Below, in pieces: positions 1 through 7,014 of a stretch of DNA of 10,810 nt (within the stretch, counting starts at the first letter, position 1; every line of letters begins with the position of its first letter). This stretch comes from an uncultured Angelakisella sp. (GTDB taxonomy: Bacteria > Bacillota > Clostridia > Oscillospirales > Ruminococcaceae): NCBI GenBank assembly GCA_937914895.1, contig CALGIL010000057.1, forward strand, positions 1 to 10,810. Reading direction: 5' to 3'. Both the position numbers and the translations under genes were made by a program. The notes beneath the pieces are model-generated. The model made no database searches. It saw only the letters and a list, made by a program, of their open reading frames with translations, and was not told the DNA's origin.

Positions 1-496
<496 letters not shown>

Positions 497-756
497 TGGT
501 ATCTTATCCGCCGCCCCTAAGGACTGCGGCTAAAACCGTACATCAAGCATGATCTTCTCATTACTTGTTCTGGCGTCTCCAGGTCCGCTAAAACCTGAAG
601 CGCTGTTTTTTGCTTTGATCTCACGCCGTCTCCGGCGCTTCCTCAAAGGCTTCCAAGGGTTCTCTTCTTCGAATGTTGTTCAATTTTCAAGGTGCTGCAA
701 GGCTGTCCTGGGGGAAACTTTCCTCCGACTTTTTTCGCCGGTCTTTCCGAGACAGC
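497..756 (-). promoter_or_regulatory. rRNA operon leader with antitermination-like box
   Basis: This stretch lies between the predicted transcription start (about 756) and 16S and holds no gene. At 679-697 the minus strand reads GCACCTTGAAAATTGAAC, close to the boxA-type antitermination motif seen in Firmicutes rRNA leaders (family pattern CTTTGAAAACTGAA). At 624-637 is a small hairpin, CGCCG-GAGA-CGGCG, with a GNRA-type tetraloop. It may be part of the 16S processing stem, whose partner beyond the 3' end of 16S is not in the window. No tRNA gene is seen here. Confidence 0.6.
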
Positions 757-762
757 TTGCTT

Positions 763-791
763 ATCTTATCACAGGACCAATGCCTTGTCAA
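763..791 (-). promoter_or_regulatory. Sigma-A promoter of the rRNA operon
   Basis: On the minus strand there is a perfect -35 TTGACA (786-791), a 17-bp spacer, and a -10 TAAGAT (763-768) preceded by TGA, which gives an extended -10. Transcription should begin near 756. A/T tracts upstream of the -35 (about 795-830) could serve as a modest UP element. This is the strongest promoter in the window, as expected for rRNA. Only one promoter is evident. Confidence 0.88.
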
Positions 792-876
792 GGGTTTTAG
801 GGCAAAAAGATTTCAGGGCGGGTTTTCTCCCATTTATAGGGCGCCGCCCGCCGCCGCACGTCTTCTAAAGGCATAC

Positions 877-902
877 AAAAACCCCCGCCGTCATGGCGGG
901 GG
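877..902 (-). terminator. Intrinsic terminator of the acetyltransferase gene
   Basis: On the minus strand a perfect 8-bp G/C stem, CCCCCGCC / GGCGGGGG, with loop ATGAC, is followed at once by TTTTT (877-881). It starts 5 nt after the stop codon of the acetyltransferase gene and separates it from the rRNA promoter about 85 bp further on. Confidence 0.92.
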
Positions 903-907
903 CGGGA

Positions 908-2101
908 TTATTTGCTGAGGATGACATCCTCCAGGTTCAACTGTCCCTCCAAAGGCGCGTCGTCCTCTTCCTTTGGTTCCTCCCTGGCCGCCTTGGGCCT
1001 GGAGGTTTTGGGCTTGGAGGTCCTGGGTGTTTGGGCCCCTGTTTTCTCCCGCTTGGGGCGGGGGGGCTTTTCCGTCTTCTTTTTGGGCTCCGCCTTCTCA
1101 TCGGCGGGTTTTGGCTGTTCCTCGGGTTTCGGCTCCGCCTGGGGCACGGGGATCTCCGCCGCCGGGGCCGGAATATCCTCCGGTGTTTCCTTCGGGGCGG
1201 GGGCATCCTCCGTCCCGGACCTGTCCGCCTTGGGGGCCGGCGTCACCTCCGCCGGGGCCGCAATGTCCCCGGGTGTTTCCTTCGGGGCGGGGGCTTCCTC
1301 CGTCCCGGGCCTGGCCGCCTCGGGGGACGGCGCGGCCACGTGGTCCTCCCGGGAATGGTTGATAATCACAGGCTCCTGGGGGGGCCTCGGCTTACTCTTC
1401 AAAAAGCGCACGATTCCCTCGGGCAGGCCGGAGGGGTCCTCCACCGGCACCTCCTCGTATTCCTCCTCGGGCTGGGGCTGGCCCTCCAGGGGCGGCAGCA
1501 TCCCGTTGCGCCGAAGCTGCGCCTCCTCCTCGGCCTGCTCCCTGGCAAAGTGCTGGGCGTAAAAGGGGTAGTTTTCGCTGTAATAGTTTTTAAGGAACTC
1601 CATGTCCGGCACCAGCAGGCGCTCCATATAGATGATGTCCACCAGCTTGCCCTTGTGGTACCCGTGGTTGCGGAACACCCCCACGTCCCGGTATCCGGCC
1701 CGGCGGTAAGCGTGCAGGGCCGCGCGGTTGCCGCCGTACACCGACAGAATGATCTTGTAATAGCCGATTTCGGCGGCCTGCTGTTCAATAAATTTCAGCA
1801 GCAGCGTCCCCAGCCCCTGGCCCCGGAGGTCCCGGCGCACATAAATGGACAGATCGGCCACAAGGTCATATGTATAGCGGGCACTGTAAGGCGAAAGGGC
1901 CACCCAGCAGACCACCTCGCCGTCCATCTCCCCCACATACACCGGGTGGCGCTTGTCGTGGGCGGCCAGCCACTGCTGCCGGTACTGCCGGTCCTTAAGG
2001 TCGATGTCCAGGTTGGAATTTCCATCCTCGATGGCCTGATTAAATATGAGATTGATGGCGTCCGCGTCGCTTTGGCGCGCCCGCCGCATCAAGACTTCCA
2101 T
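908..2101 (-). CDS. GNAT-family N-acetyltransferase with long Pro/Lys/Glu-rich C-terminal tail
   Basis: Predicted protein of 397 residues. Residues 5-163 form a GNAT domain of the phosphinothricin-acetyltransferase-like type. The acetyl-CoA loop is RGQGLGTLL (about 93-101), followed by NRAALHAYRRAGY (125-137) and a GKLVDIIYMER ending typical of this branch. Such enzymes move an acetyl group from acetyl-CoA to an amine; the substrate cannot be told here. Residues about 190-397 are low complexity and probably disordered. They are acidic first, then Pro/Ala-rich with a repeated 30-residue unit, then Lys/Arg-rich, ending in an acidic-hydrophobic peptide, GQLNLEDVILSK. Family members usually stop near residue 170, so the tail is an addition. 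The ATG at 2101 is chosen because GGGAGGA precedes it by about 7 nt. The frame stays open far upstream only as the antisense of the sortase gene. Divergent from the sortase; own promoter and terminator. Confidence 0.88.
   Translation of the reverse strand: MEVLMRRARQSDADAINLIFNQAIEDGNSNLDIDLKDRQYRQQWLAAHDKRHPVYVGEMDGEVVCWVALSPYSARYTYDLVADLSIYVRRDLRGQGLGTLLLKFIEQQAAEIGYYKIILSVYGGNRAALHAYRRAGYRDVGVFRNHGYHKGKLVDIIYMERLLVPDMEFLKNYYSENYPFYAQHFAREQAEEEAQLRRNGMLPPLEGQPQPEEEYEEVPVEDPSGLPEGIVRFLKSKPRPPQEPVIINHSREDHVAAPSPEAARPGTEEAPAPKETPGDIAAPAEVTPAPKADRSGTEDAPAPKETPEDIPAPAAEIPVPQAEPKPEEQPKPADEKAEPKKKTEKPPRPKREKTGAQTPRTSKPKTSRPKAAREEPKEEDDAPLEGQLNLEDVILSK
1160..1309 (-). repeat. Direct repeat (90-bp period) coding for the acetyltransferase tail
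   Basis: Two copies, at about 1250-1309 and 1160-1219, lie exactly 90 bp apart. Both encode the pattern GTE(E/D)APAPKETP(G/E)DI (residues about 266-280 and 296-310). The core is nearly identical at DNA level, pointing to a fairly recent internal duplication that kept the reading frame. Confidence 0.8.
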
Positions 2102-2134
2102 AGCCAGTCCTCCCAGCTTGCTGTTCTGTCTGCT

Positions 2135-2140
2135 ATTATA
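2135..2140 (-). promoter_or_regulatory. Candidate -10 element for the acetyltransferase gene
   Basis: A perfect TATAAT lies on the minus strand 34 bp before the ATG, leaving a leader of about 27 nt that contains the ribosome binding site. No good -35 is seen at the usual distance (the hexamer there reads GTGCCA), so this is a moderate call. Confidence 0.45.
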
Positions 2141-2215
2141 CATGATTTTATCCCGCTTGGCACCCTGTTTTTGCGATTTTTCCAGCGAACCCCCATACCA
2201 TTTTTCCGAAAGGTA

Positions 2216-2224
2216 TGCTATAAT
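2216..2224 (+). promoter_or_regulatory. Extended -10 promoter of the sortase gene
   Basis: The plus strand reads TGCTATAAT, a perfect extended -10. Only a poor -35 is visible, as often with extended -10 promoters. Transcription would start near 2231, giving a leader of about 48 nt that contains the inverted repeat at 2239-2256. Confidence 0.6.
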
Positions 2225-2238
2225 ATGTCCAAAAAAAG

Positions 2239-2256
2239 GGCATATTGCCATATGCC
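2239..2256 (+). promoter_or_regulatory. Inverted repeat in the sortase leader, candidate operator
   Basis: GGCATAT-TGCC-ATATGCC is a perfect 7-bp inverted repeat with a 4-bp spacer. It lies about 8 bp after the predicted transcription start and ahead of the ribosome binding site (GAGGAGGAG, 2266-2274). It could be a repressor site or an RNA hairpin near the translation start. No regulator gene is adjacent. Confidence 0.4.
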
Positions 2257-2278
2257 GCGGCAGTTTGAGGAGGAGCAC

Positions 2279-3313
2279 ATGGGCAAGTACGAGAAAAAAC
2301 GCGCCAGGCCAAAGGGCTTTGTCCCCGTGGGGATCGCCGTGGCCCTGGTGCTGGTCTCCTGCATTGTGGTCAGCGCCCAGGCGGCGGAGCGCACCCGCCA
2401 GGAGCAGGAGCGGGAGGCCGCCTATGAGCAGGCCAACACCGCCGCCCTGGCGGTGCGGGACCGCCAGCGGGAGCTGGCGGCGGAGCTGGCGGTGGAATCG
2501 GGTCGGATGCAGGCGGCCAAGGCGTCCGCCCTGTCCGTGTCCGACCAGGAGGCCTACGAGCTGGCCCGGCAGGCTGCTGTCACCGGGCAGGCCGCGGCCT
2601 ATACCCCGCCCCCGCCGGCGGGCTTTCAGGCGTCGGCCTACGGGTATACCGGGGCCGACCAGCTGGCCTACTGGCGCGGCATCAACAGCGACGTCATGGG
2701 ATGGCTGCGGGTGCCGGGCACCAACATCAGCCACCCCATCGTCCAAAACACCCAGGACGTCAACTATTACACCGCCAAGGGGTACGACGGGCAGTACAGC
2801 TACAACGGCGTCATCTGGACCAACCCCGCCACCCAGAGCGGCACCGCCGGCCAGCTGTCCTCCAACACCGTCCTGTACGGGCACAACTGGACCAACTACG
2901 GCGCCGCCCCCCGCATCGGCAGCCCCGGCGACGTCATGTTTGCCCAGCTGACCGGCTACCACTGGCTTTCCCAGGCCGAAAGCTACCCCTACATTTATTA
3001 CAGCACCCCCCAGCAGGAGATGACCTTTAAGATTTTTGCCTGTTTTTACACCGAGCTGTCCTTTCGGTACAACGTGGCCGAAGGGGACGTGAACTACATC
3101 ATCCAGGAGGCCCGGCGGCGCAGCCGCCACACCTTTGATGTGGACGTAAGCGCCTCGGACAAGATTCTGACTTTGTCCACCTGCACCCGGGCCTACGGTG
3201 CCACCAGCAACCAGCGCTTTGTGGTCATGGCCCGGCTGCTGCGCCCCGGCGAGAGCATTTCGCCGGTAAACGTGGTGTCCAACCCCAACCATAAGCAGCC
3301 GTCGGTTTGGTAA
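2279..3313 (+). CDS. srtB: Class B sortase with N-terminal membrane anchor and coiled-coil stalk
   Basis: Predicted protein of 344 residues. Residues 1-13 are basic, 14-33 form a membrane segment, 36-104 are an Ala/Glu/Arg-rich helix likely to form a coiled coil, 109-113 are a proline run, and about 125-322 form the sortase domain. Catalytic residues are His202 (LYGHNW), Cys302 (LSTCTR) and Arg313 (QRFVVMARL). The entry segment SDVMGWLRVPGTNISHPIVQ is typical of class B. Sortases cleave a sorting signal on secreted proteins and join them to peptidoglycan; class B enzymes often act on one or a few substrates. The ATG at 2279 follows GAGGAGGAG closely; the long open frame upstream is antisense to the acetyltransferase tail. 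No LPXTG- or NPQTN-type substrate or pilin gene is in the window, so its target is unknown. It is the only plus-strand gene here. Confidence 0.93.
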   Translation: MGKYEKKRARPKGFVPVGIAVALVLVSCIVVSAQAAERTRQEQEREAAYEQANTAALAVRDRQRELAAELAVESGRMQAAKASALSVSDQEAYELARQAAVTGQAAAYTPPPPAGFQASAYGYTGADQLAYWRGINSDVMGWLRVPGTNISHPIVQNTQDVNYYTAKGYDGQYSYNGVIWTNPATQSGTAGQLSSNTVLYGHNWTNYGAAPRIGSPGDVMFAQLTGYHWLSQAESYPYIYYSTPQQEMTFKIFACFYTELSFRYNVAEGDVNYIIQEARRRSRHTFDVDVSASDKILTLSTCTRAYGATSNQRFVVMARLLRPGESISPVNVVSNPNHKQPSVW

Positions 3314-3462
3314 TTTTTGTGAAGGCAGCCGTTTGTACCGTGGGAAAGCACTGGGAAAAGAAGAAACACGCTGCTGCTTTGGACCGATAACATCCTTATC
3401 CTTCTTGCACAGGGTACATAAAAGTCCAGAGACAGAAAACGCCCTATGCGCGTTATCCATAC

Positions 3463-3495
3463 AAAAACGGGAGCGGCTGTGCCGCTCCCGTTTTT
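3463..3495. terminator. Bidirectional intrinsic terminator
   Basis: A perfect 10-bp stem, CGGGAGCGGC / GCCGCTCCCG, with loop TGT, is flanked by AAAAA on the left and TTTTT on the right. It can end transcription of the sortase gene from the left (150 nt after its stop) and of the convergent minus-strand gene from the right. I see no gene in 3314-3462. Confidence 0.92.
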
Positions 3496-3537
3496 GCGTG
3501 TGACCTCGGGGCAAAGCCTGTCCCTTCGCACCAGCGC

Positions 3538-3572
3538 CTTCTCACTTCTGCCCTCTGCCCTCTCACTTCTAT
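3538..3572 (-). repeat. Degenerate heptamer tract 1 (five copies)
   Basis: On the minus strand, five 7-bp units run in unbroken register, of the pattern NNAGA(A/G)G (for example TGAGAGG, GCAGAAG). The first unit contains the TAG stop (3571-3569) of the methyltransferase-like gene. It belongs to the same family as the tracts at 4596-4630, 4699-4733, 6987-7014, 8983-9045 and 9061-9102. Confidence 0.8.
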
Positions 3573-4583
3573 AACACAACCGCCCCATACTGGGCGGCAA
3601 TCCTCCCCAGCTCCCGGGGGTCCAGGGCGGAGCGGCTGTCCACAATGGCCCGGCCGTGGTAGGCCCTCAGCGCCGCCTCCAGGGCGGCGGGGTGGTCGGA
3701 CAAAAACACCACGGGCAGCCGGGCCAGGTGGGCGTTGTTCTGCAAAATGCTGTCCCCGTCCTCGGGGGTGTCCGCCCGGATGCACAGGGCATCCCAGCCC
3801 TCCCGCTCCATCTCCAGAATCCGGTCGGCCATATCCCGGCCGCAGGCCATGGGCGGGGAGTATTCCATGGCGGTGTCCAGATAGTACACCTGGGTTTCGT
3901 CCGCCGCCCAAATCTCCTCCCGGTCCAGGTAGTTGATTTTATCCCCGGCCGGCGGCGGGGCGTTGGCCAGGGCCCTTGCGGCGGCGGCCAGGCAGTCCCC
4001 GCCGGCCCCGTCAATGCCCATCATGGTCACCCCCAGCCGGGCAAGCCCCGCCGCCCGCCGGGCAAACAGCTCCTCCGCGTCCCCGGGGGCCAGGGCCTTT
4101 GCCATGTCCCCGGAAATAGACAGCAGGGGGATGCGGCTGTACGGCTGCAGCCGCTCCAAAGCGGACAGGGCAATACCCGTCACCCCGGCGCGAAAGCCGA
4201 AGGCGGCAAGGCCCAGCTCCTGCAGCACCACAAAGGCGGACAGAATGTCCCCGCCCCCGGCAAGGGTGTCCCCCTCGCCAAACAGGTCCATGGCCAGCAG
4301 CACCGGCAGGCCCGCCTCCCGGGCGCCCAGCACCGCGGCCCGGGCCTCCGGCAGGGTCCGCGCCCCCATCAGCAGAAGGCAGGGCAGCCCCGCCGCCCCA
4401 AAGGCCTGGGCCTGCCGCCTCCACCACACCGCAGGGCCGCGCCCCCGGGGGCAGCACCGTCTTCTCCGGCCGGCGGGTCAGGGCCAGCACCCGGGCCCCG
4501 GCGTCCAGCAGCCCCCCGGCATAGGGGGTCTGGTCGGGCATGAGGATCATCCAACTTCGGTCGATTTCCATCTTAGCGTTCAT
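3569..4583 (-). pseudogene. MetH-like homocysteine S-methyltransferase relative, frameshifted near its 5' end
   Basis: The reading starts at ATG 4583 (or ATG 4571, better placed behind AAGGA) and must move by one base to a second frame between about 4476 and 4427 to continue to the TAG at 3569. Removing one base would give about 337 residues. The stretch coding for AGLPVLLAMDLFGEGDTLAG through YSRIPLLSISGD matches the homocysteine-binding barrel of MetH. The end, HPAALEAALRAYHGRAIVDS to YGAVVL, resembles the start of a pterin-binding-type barrel. The expected zinc-ligand cysteines are absent: FRAG stands where NCS is usual, and GIDGAGGD where GGCCGT is usual. A C5G5 run (4442-4451) sits in the shift window, so a sequencing or assembly indel is as likely as real decay. 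Function as a methyltransferase is doubtful even if the frame is intact. Confidence 0.7.
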
Positions 4584-4595
4584 CCTTACTGCATT

Positions 4596-4739
4596 TTAGA
4601 GGTGAGAAGTGAGAGGGCAGAGGGTAGATGCCGCGCGGGCTGCAGGGTGTTTACGGCAGAGGCGGCAAAGCAAAAATCGGCAAGCGCCGCGGCAAAGCTT
4701 TCTGCCCTCTTCCTTCTGATTTCTGTCCTCTCGCAGCTA
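4596..4739. repeat. Inverted-repeat element of opposed heptamer tracts between argS and the methyltransferase-like gene
   Basis: Two heptamer tracts face each other: 4596-4630 with the purine strand on plus (five units, such as TGAGAAG) and 4699-4733 with the purine strand on minus (five units, such as TCAGAAG). They pair perfectly over 9 bp (4613-4621 with 4701-4709) and imperfectly over roughly 20-25 bp. The element fills the whole gap between the argS stop (TAG, 4739-4737) and a TAAAAT that could be the -10 of the next gene (4593-4598). The core, about 70 bp, has no recognisable gene. Confidence 0.7.
4672..4689 (-). terminator. Weak candidate terminator for argS
   Basis: On the minus strand, CGGC-GCTT-GCCG is followed by ATTTTT. 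The stem is only 4 bp, so on its own this is weak. It lies in the loop of the larger heptamer inverted repeat, which might add to its effect. Confidence 0.35.
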
Positions 4740-6428
4740 CATCACTTCGGGCGCGGTAATTTTCAGCAGCTGCAGGGTGTTGGCTATGACGGTCCGGGCC
4801 GCCACACACAAGGCCAGCCGGGCCTGCATCAGCGGCTCGGGCTCCCCCTTTACCCGGCAGACATTGTAAAACTTGTGGAACAGGGTGGCAACCTCCGAGA
4901 CATAGTGGGTCAGACGGGCGGGGTCGTACTGCCGCGCCGCGGTGATGATCTCCTCGGGCAGTTGCCCCAGCTGGCGGATGAGCTCCCGCTCCTCGGGGGC
5001 GGTGAGCAGAGCCAGCTCCTCCCGGGTGACGGCCCGGGGGGTGATGCCCTCGGCCCCCAGGTTTTTCAGGATGCTGCAGATGCGGGCGTGGGCGTACTGC
5101 ACATAATAGACCGGGTTTTTGGACGTCTCGTCAATGGCCAGGTCCAGGTCGAAGTCAAAGGTGGAGCCGGGCTCCCGCATATTAAAGTAAAACCGGGCGG
5201 CGTCAATGGGGATCTCCTCGATGAGGTCCTCCAGGGTAATGGCCTTGCCGCTGCGCTTGCTCATGCGGTAGGGCTGGCCGTCCTTCATCAGGCGCACCAT
5301 CTGCATCAGCACCACGTCCAGCTTAAAGCCGCCCACGCCCAGGGCGTCCATGGCCCCCTGCAGCCGGGCCACATGGCCGTGGTGGTCGGCGCCCCAGACG
5401 TTGATGACCTTATCAAAGCCCCGCACCACAAACTTGTTGTAGTGGTAGGCAATATCCGCGGCAAAGTAGGTGGAAATGCCGTTGGCCCGCACCAGCACGT
5501 CGTCCTTTTCTGCGCCGAACTCGGTGGCCCTGTACCAAAGGGCCCCGTCCGCCTCGTAGGTGTACCCCCGCCGGGTCAGAAGGTCGATGACCTCGTTGAT
5601 GGCGTCGGGGTGCAGGCTGCTCTCCTTAAACCACACGTCATACCGGATGCGGTACCGCTCCAGGGTGGTGCGCAGCGCCTCGATGTTCAGGGGCAGGGCG
5701 TAGTCCACCAGGGCCTGCCGCCGCAGGGCGGGGTCCGTCCCCACAAATTTGTCGCCGTAAAGCTCGGCAAAGCGTTCGGCGTGGTCCTTAATGTCCTCCC
5801 CCTGATAGCCGTCCTCGGGGAAGGGCACTATTTCCTCCCCCAAAAAGATTTGCAGGTACCGGGCCTCCAGGGAGGAGGCAAACTTTTCAATCTGGTTGCC
5901 CGCGTCGTTGAGGTAAAACTCCCGGGTGACGTCGTGGCCGCTCCAGTCCAGGGCCGCCGCCAGGCAGTCGCCGATGGCGCCCCCCCGGGCGTTGCCCATG
6001 TGCATGGGCCCGGTGGGGTTGGCCGAGACAAACTCCACCATCACCTTGCGCCCGGCCCCGTAGTCGCTGCGGCCATAGCTTGTCCCTTTTTCCAAAATTT
6101 CGCCCACCGACTGGCAAAACCAGTCCTGGGACACAAAAAAGTTGATAAAGCCCGGGGCGGCAATCTCAAAGCGCTCCACCGCCGTGCCGCTCAGGTCAAA
6201 GTGCCGGGCCAGAATCTCCGCCGCCTTCATGGGGGGCACCCGCATCGTCTTGGCCGCCGCCATGGCGGCGTTGGTGGCAAAGTCCCCCCGGGCGGTGTCG
6301 GCGGGCACCCGCACCGTAAAATCCGGCGGCGGCGTCTGGGGCAGCTCCCCCGCCCGGGCGGCCGCCGCAAAGGCCGCCCCGATGATGTCCTCCAGCTGCT
6401 TCTTACTCTCAAAGGCTGTGCTGATCAT
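4737..6428 (-). CDS. argS: Arginyl-tRNA synthetase
   Basis: Predicted protein of 563 residues, the usual length. This cytosolic class I enzyme charges tRNA-Arg with arginine using ATP. An N-terminal tRNA-binding domain (about 1-110) is followed by the Rossmann core with the HIGH-type motif HMGN (143-146, within SANPTGPMHMGNARGGAIGD) and the KMSKS-type loop RMSKRSG (388-394). The C-terminal anticodon-binding helical domain ends in ITAPEVM, close to the family's conserved terminal methionine. The ATG at 6428 is preceded by AAAGGAG at about 9 nt. The start overlaps the end of the DUF1934 gene by 20 bp, implying shared transcription and translational coupling. The TAG stop is directly followed by a heptamer repeat tract. 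Confidence 0.97.
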   Translation of the reverse strand: MISTAFESKKQLEDIIGAAFAAAARAGELPQTPPPDFTVRVPADTARGDFATNAAMAAAKTMRVPPMKAAEILARHFDLSGTAVERFEIAAPGFINFFVSQDWFCQSVGEILEKGTSYGRSDYGAGRKVMVEFVSANPTGPMHMGNARGGAIGDCLAAALDWSGHDVTREFYLNDAGNQIEKFASSLEARYLQIFLGEEIVPFPEDGYQGEDIKDHAERFAELYGDKFVGTDPALRRQALVDYALPLNIEALRTTLERYRIRYDVWFKESSLHPDAINEVIDLLTRRGYTYEADGALWYRATEFGAEKDDVLVRANGISTYFAADIAYHYNKFVVRGFDKVINVWGADHHGHVARLQGAMDALGVGGFKLDVVLMQMVRLMKDGQPYRMSKRSGKAITLEDLIEEIPIDAARFYFNMREPGSTFDFDLDLAIDETSKNPVYYVQYAHARICSILKNLGAEGITPRAVTREELALLTAPEERELIRQLGQLPEEIITAARQYDPARLTHYVSEVATLFHKFYNVCRVKGEPEPLMQARLALCVAARTVIANTLQLLKITAPEVM

Positions 6429-6900
6429 AGTCCGCCGCTCCTTTATCCATCCAGATGCCGGCCTGTCCGCCGGGGTCCCTGCCGTCCACCACCACGTGCA
6501 CCTTGTTTTCGCTGGTCAGGGCGCTGTTGATGTCCAGGGAATAGCCAAAGTCGATGTCGCCGCCGTCCTCAGTCAGGCTGCTGCTCATGTGGTCGCAGCT
6601 GACCCCGATGATAAGGCTGCCGTACCCGGTGTCGTAGTTGCACTGGTGGCGGCGGCCCTCCTCGATGATCAGCTGGCTTTGGGACGCGCCGGACCGGGTC
6701 ATGGTCACCCGGCGCCGGGCCTCGTCAAACCTGAGCACGGTGCGGCTTCCGTCAAAGCCGGTGGCCTCGCTTTCGTCATACAGAATATAATAGCTGTCAT
6801 TTTTTTTATAAAAGCTGCCGGTGGTCAGCACCTCCACCACATCGCTGTCGCCGTCCGCCAGTTGGGTGCCGGTGATTTTGATGAGCACGTCTTTTTTCAT
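6409..6900 (-). CDS. DUF1934 (YwiB-type) beta-barrel protein
   Basis: Predicted protein of 163 residues starting MKKDVLIKITGTQ. The beta-rich run, with VEVLTTGSFYKKNDSYYILY and a late FGYSLDINSAL, fits DUF1934, a small lipocalin-like cytosolic family of unknown function. Bacillus subtilis ywiB lies directly upstream of argS, and the same order and orientation hold here, which supports the call. The ATG at 6900 is chosen because AAGGAG lies 7 nt ahead. The frame continues upstream, but that extension covers a candidate promoter and heptamer repeats and has no family similarity. The last 20 bp overlap argS. What it does for argS or translation is not known. Confidence 0.87.
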   Translation of the reverse strand: MKKDVLIKITGTQLADGDSDVVEVLTTGSFYKKNDSYYILYDESEATGFDGSRTVLRFDEARRRVTMTRSGASQSQLIIEEGRRHQCNYDTGYGSLIIGVSCDHMSSSLTEDGGDIDFGYSLDINSALTSENKVHVVVDGRDPGGQAGIWMDKGAADYDQHSL

Positions 6901-6936
6901 AGGGGTTCTCCTTGTTGGTGCCGCGTGCCGCGCGGC

Positions 6937-6965
6937 AATATAAATGGCCGGCTCCGTTTTTTCAG
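6937..6965 (-). promoter_or_regulatory. Candidate promoter for the DUF1934-argS unit
   Basis: On the minus strand, CTGAAA (6960-6965), a 17-bp spacer and TATATT (6937-6942) fit a sigma-A promoter with four and five of six consensus bases. It lies in the 97-bp gap after murI. A GGCTCCG/CGGAGCC inverted repeat (near 6977-6983 and 6950-6956) surrounds the -35 and could weaken read-through or modulate the promoter. Read-through from murI remains possible. Confidence 0.4.
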
Positions 6966-6986
6966 CGGATGAGAGGGCGGAGCCCA

Positions 6987-7014
6987 CTGTTATCTGTTCA
7001 TTGTTCACTGTTCA
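6987..7014 (-). repeat. Degenerate heptamer tract at the murI 3' end (four copies)
   Basis: Four units on the minus strand: TGAACAG, TGAACAA, TGAACAG and ATAACAG. The tract overlaps the last codons of murI and supplies both the residues MNSEQ and the TGA stop. The unit differs from the AGA-rich units elsewhere but has the same 7-bp period and the same placement at a stop codon. Confidence 0.8.

Noticed and set aside
893..2278. Long plus-strand open frame joined in frame to the sortase gene
   Set aside because: It is antisense to the acetyltransferase tail, is rich in G/L/R from the reversed Pro/Lys/Glu codons, has no ribosome binding site, and the sortase has its own promoter and start.
3314..3462. 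Possible small gene or RNA between the sortase and the terminator
   Set aside because: No open frame with a ribosome binding site, no promoter and no clear structure were found.
2102..3514. Minus-strand extension of the acetyltransferase frame upstream of 2101
   Set aside because: It is antisense to the sortase gene. High G+C and third-position bias keep the reverse frame open. The ribosome binding site and promoter point to 2101.
4639..4781. Shared GCTGCAGGGTGTT in the 4596-4739 core and the argS 3' end as a possible duplication
   Set aside because: A 13-bp match is expected about once by chance in a window this size, and the flanks do not match.
3933..6530. 865-codon plus-strand open frame
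   Set aside because: Antisense to argS and the MetH-like gene, with composition typical of a reversed GC-rich gene and no family motifs.
6901..7008. Upstream extension of the DUF1934 protein
   Set aside because: It covers heptamer repeats and a candidate promoter; the ATG at 6900 has a good ribosome binding site and matches the family start.
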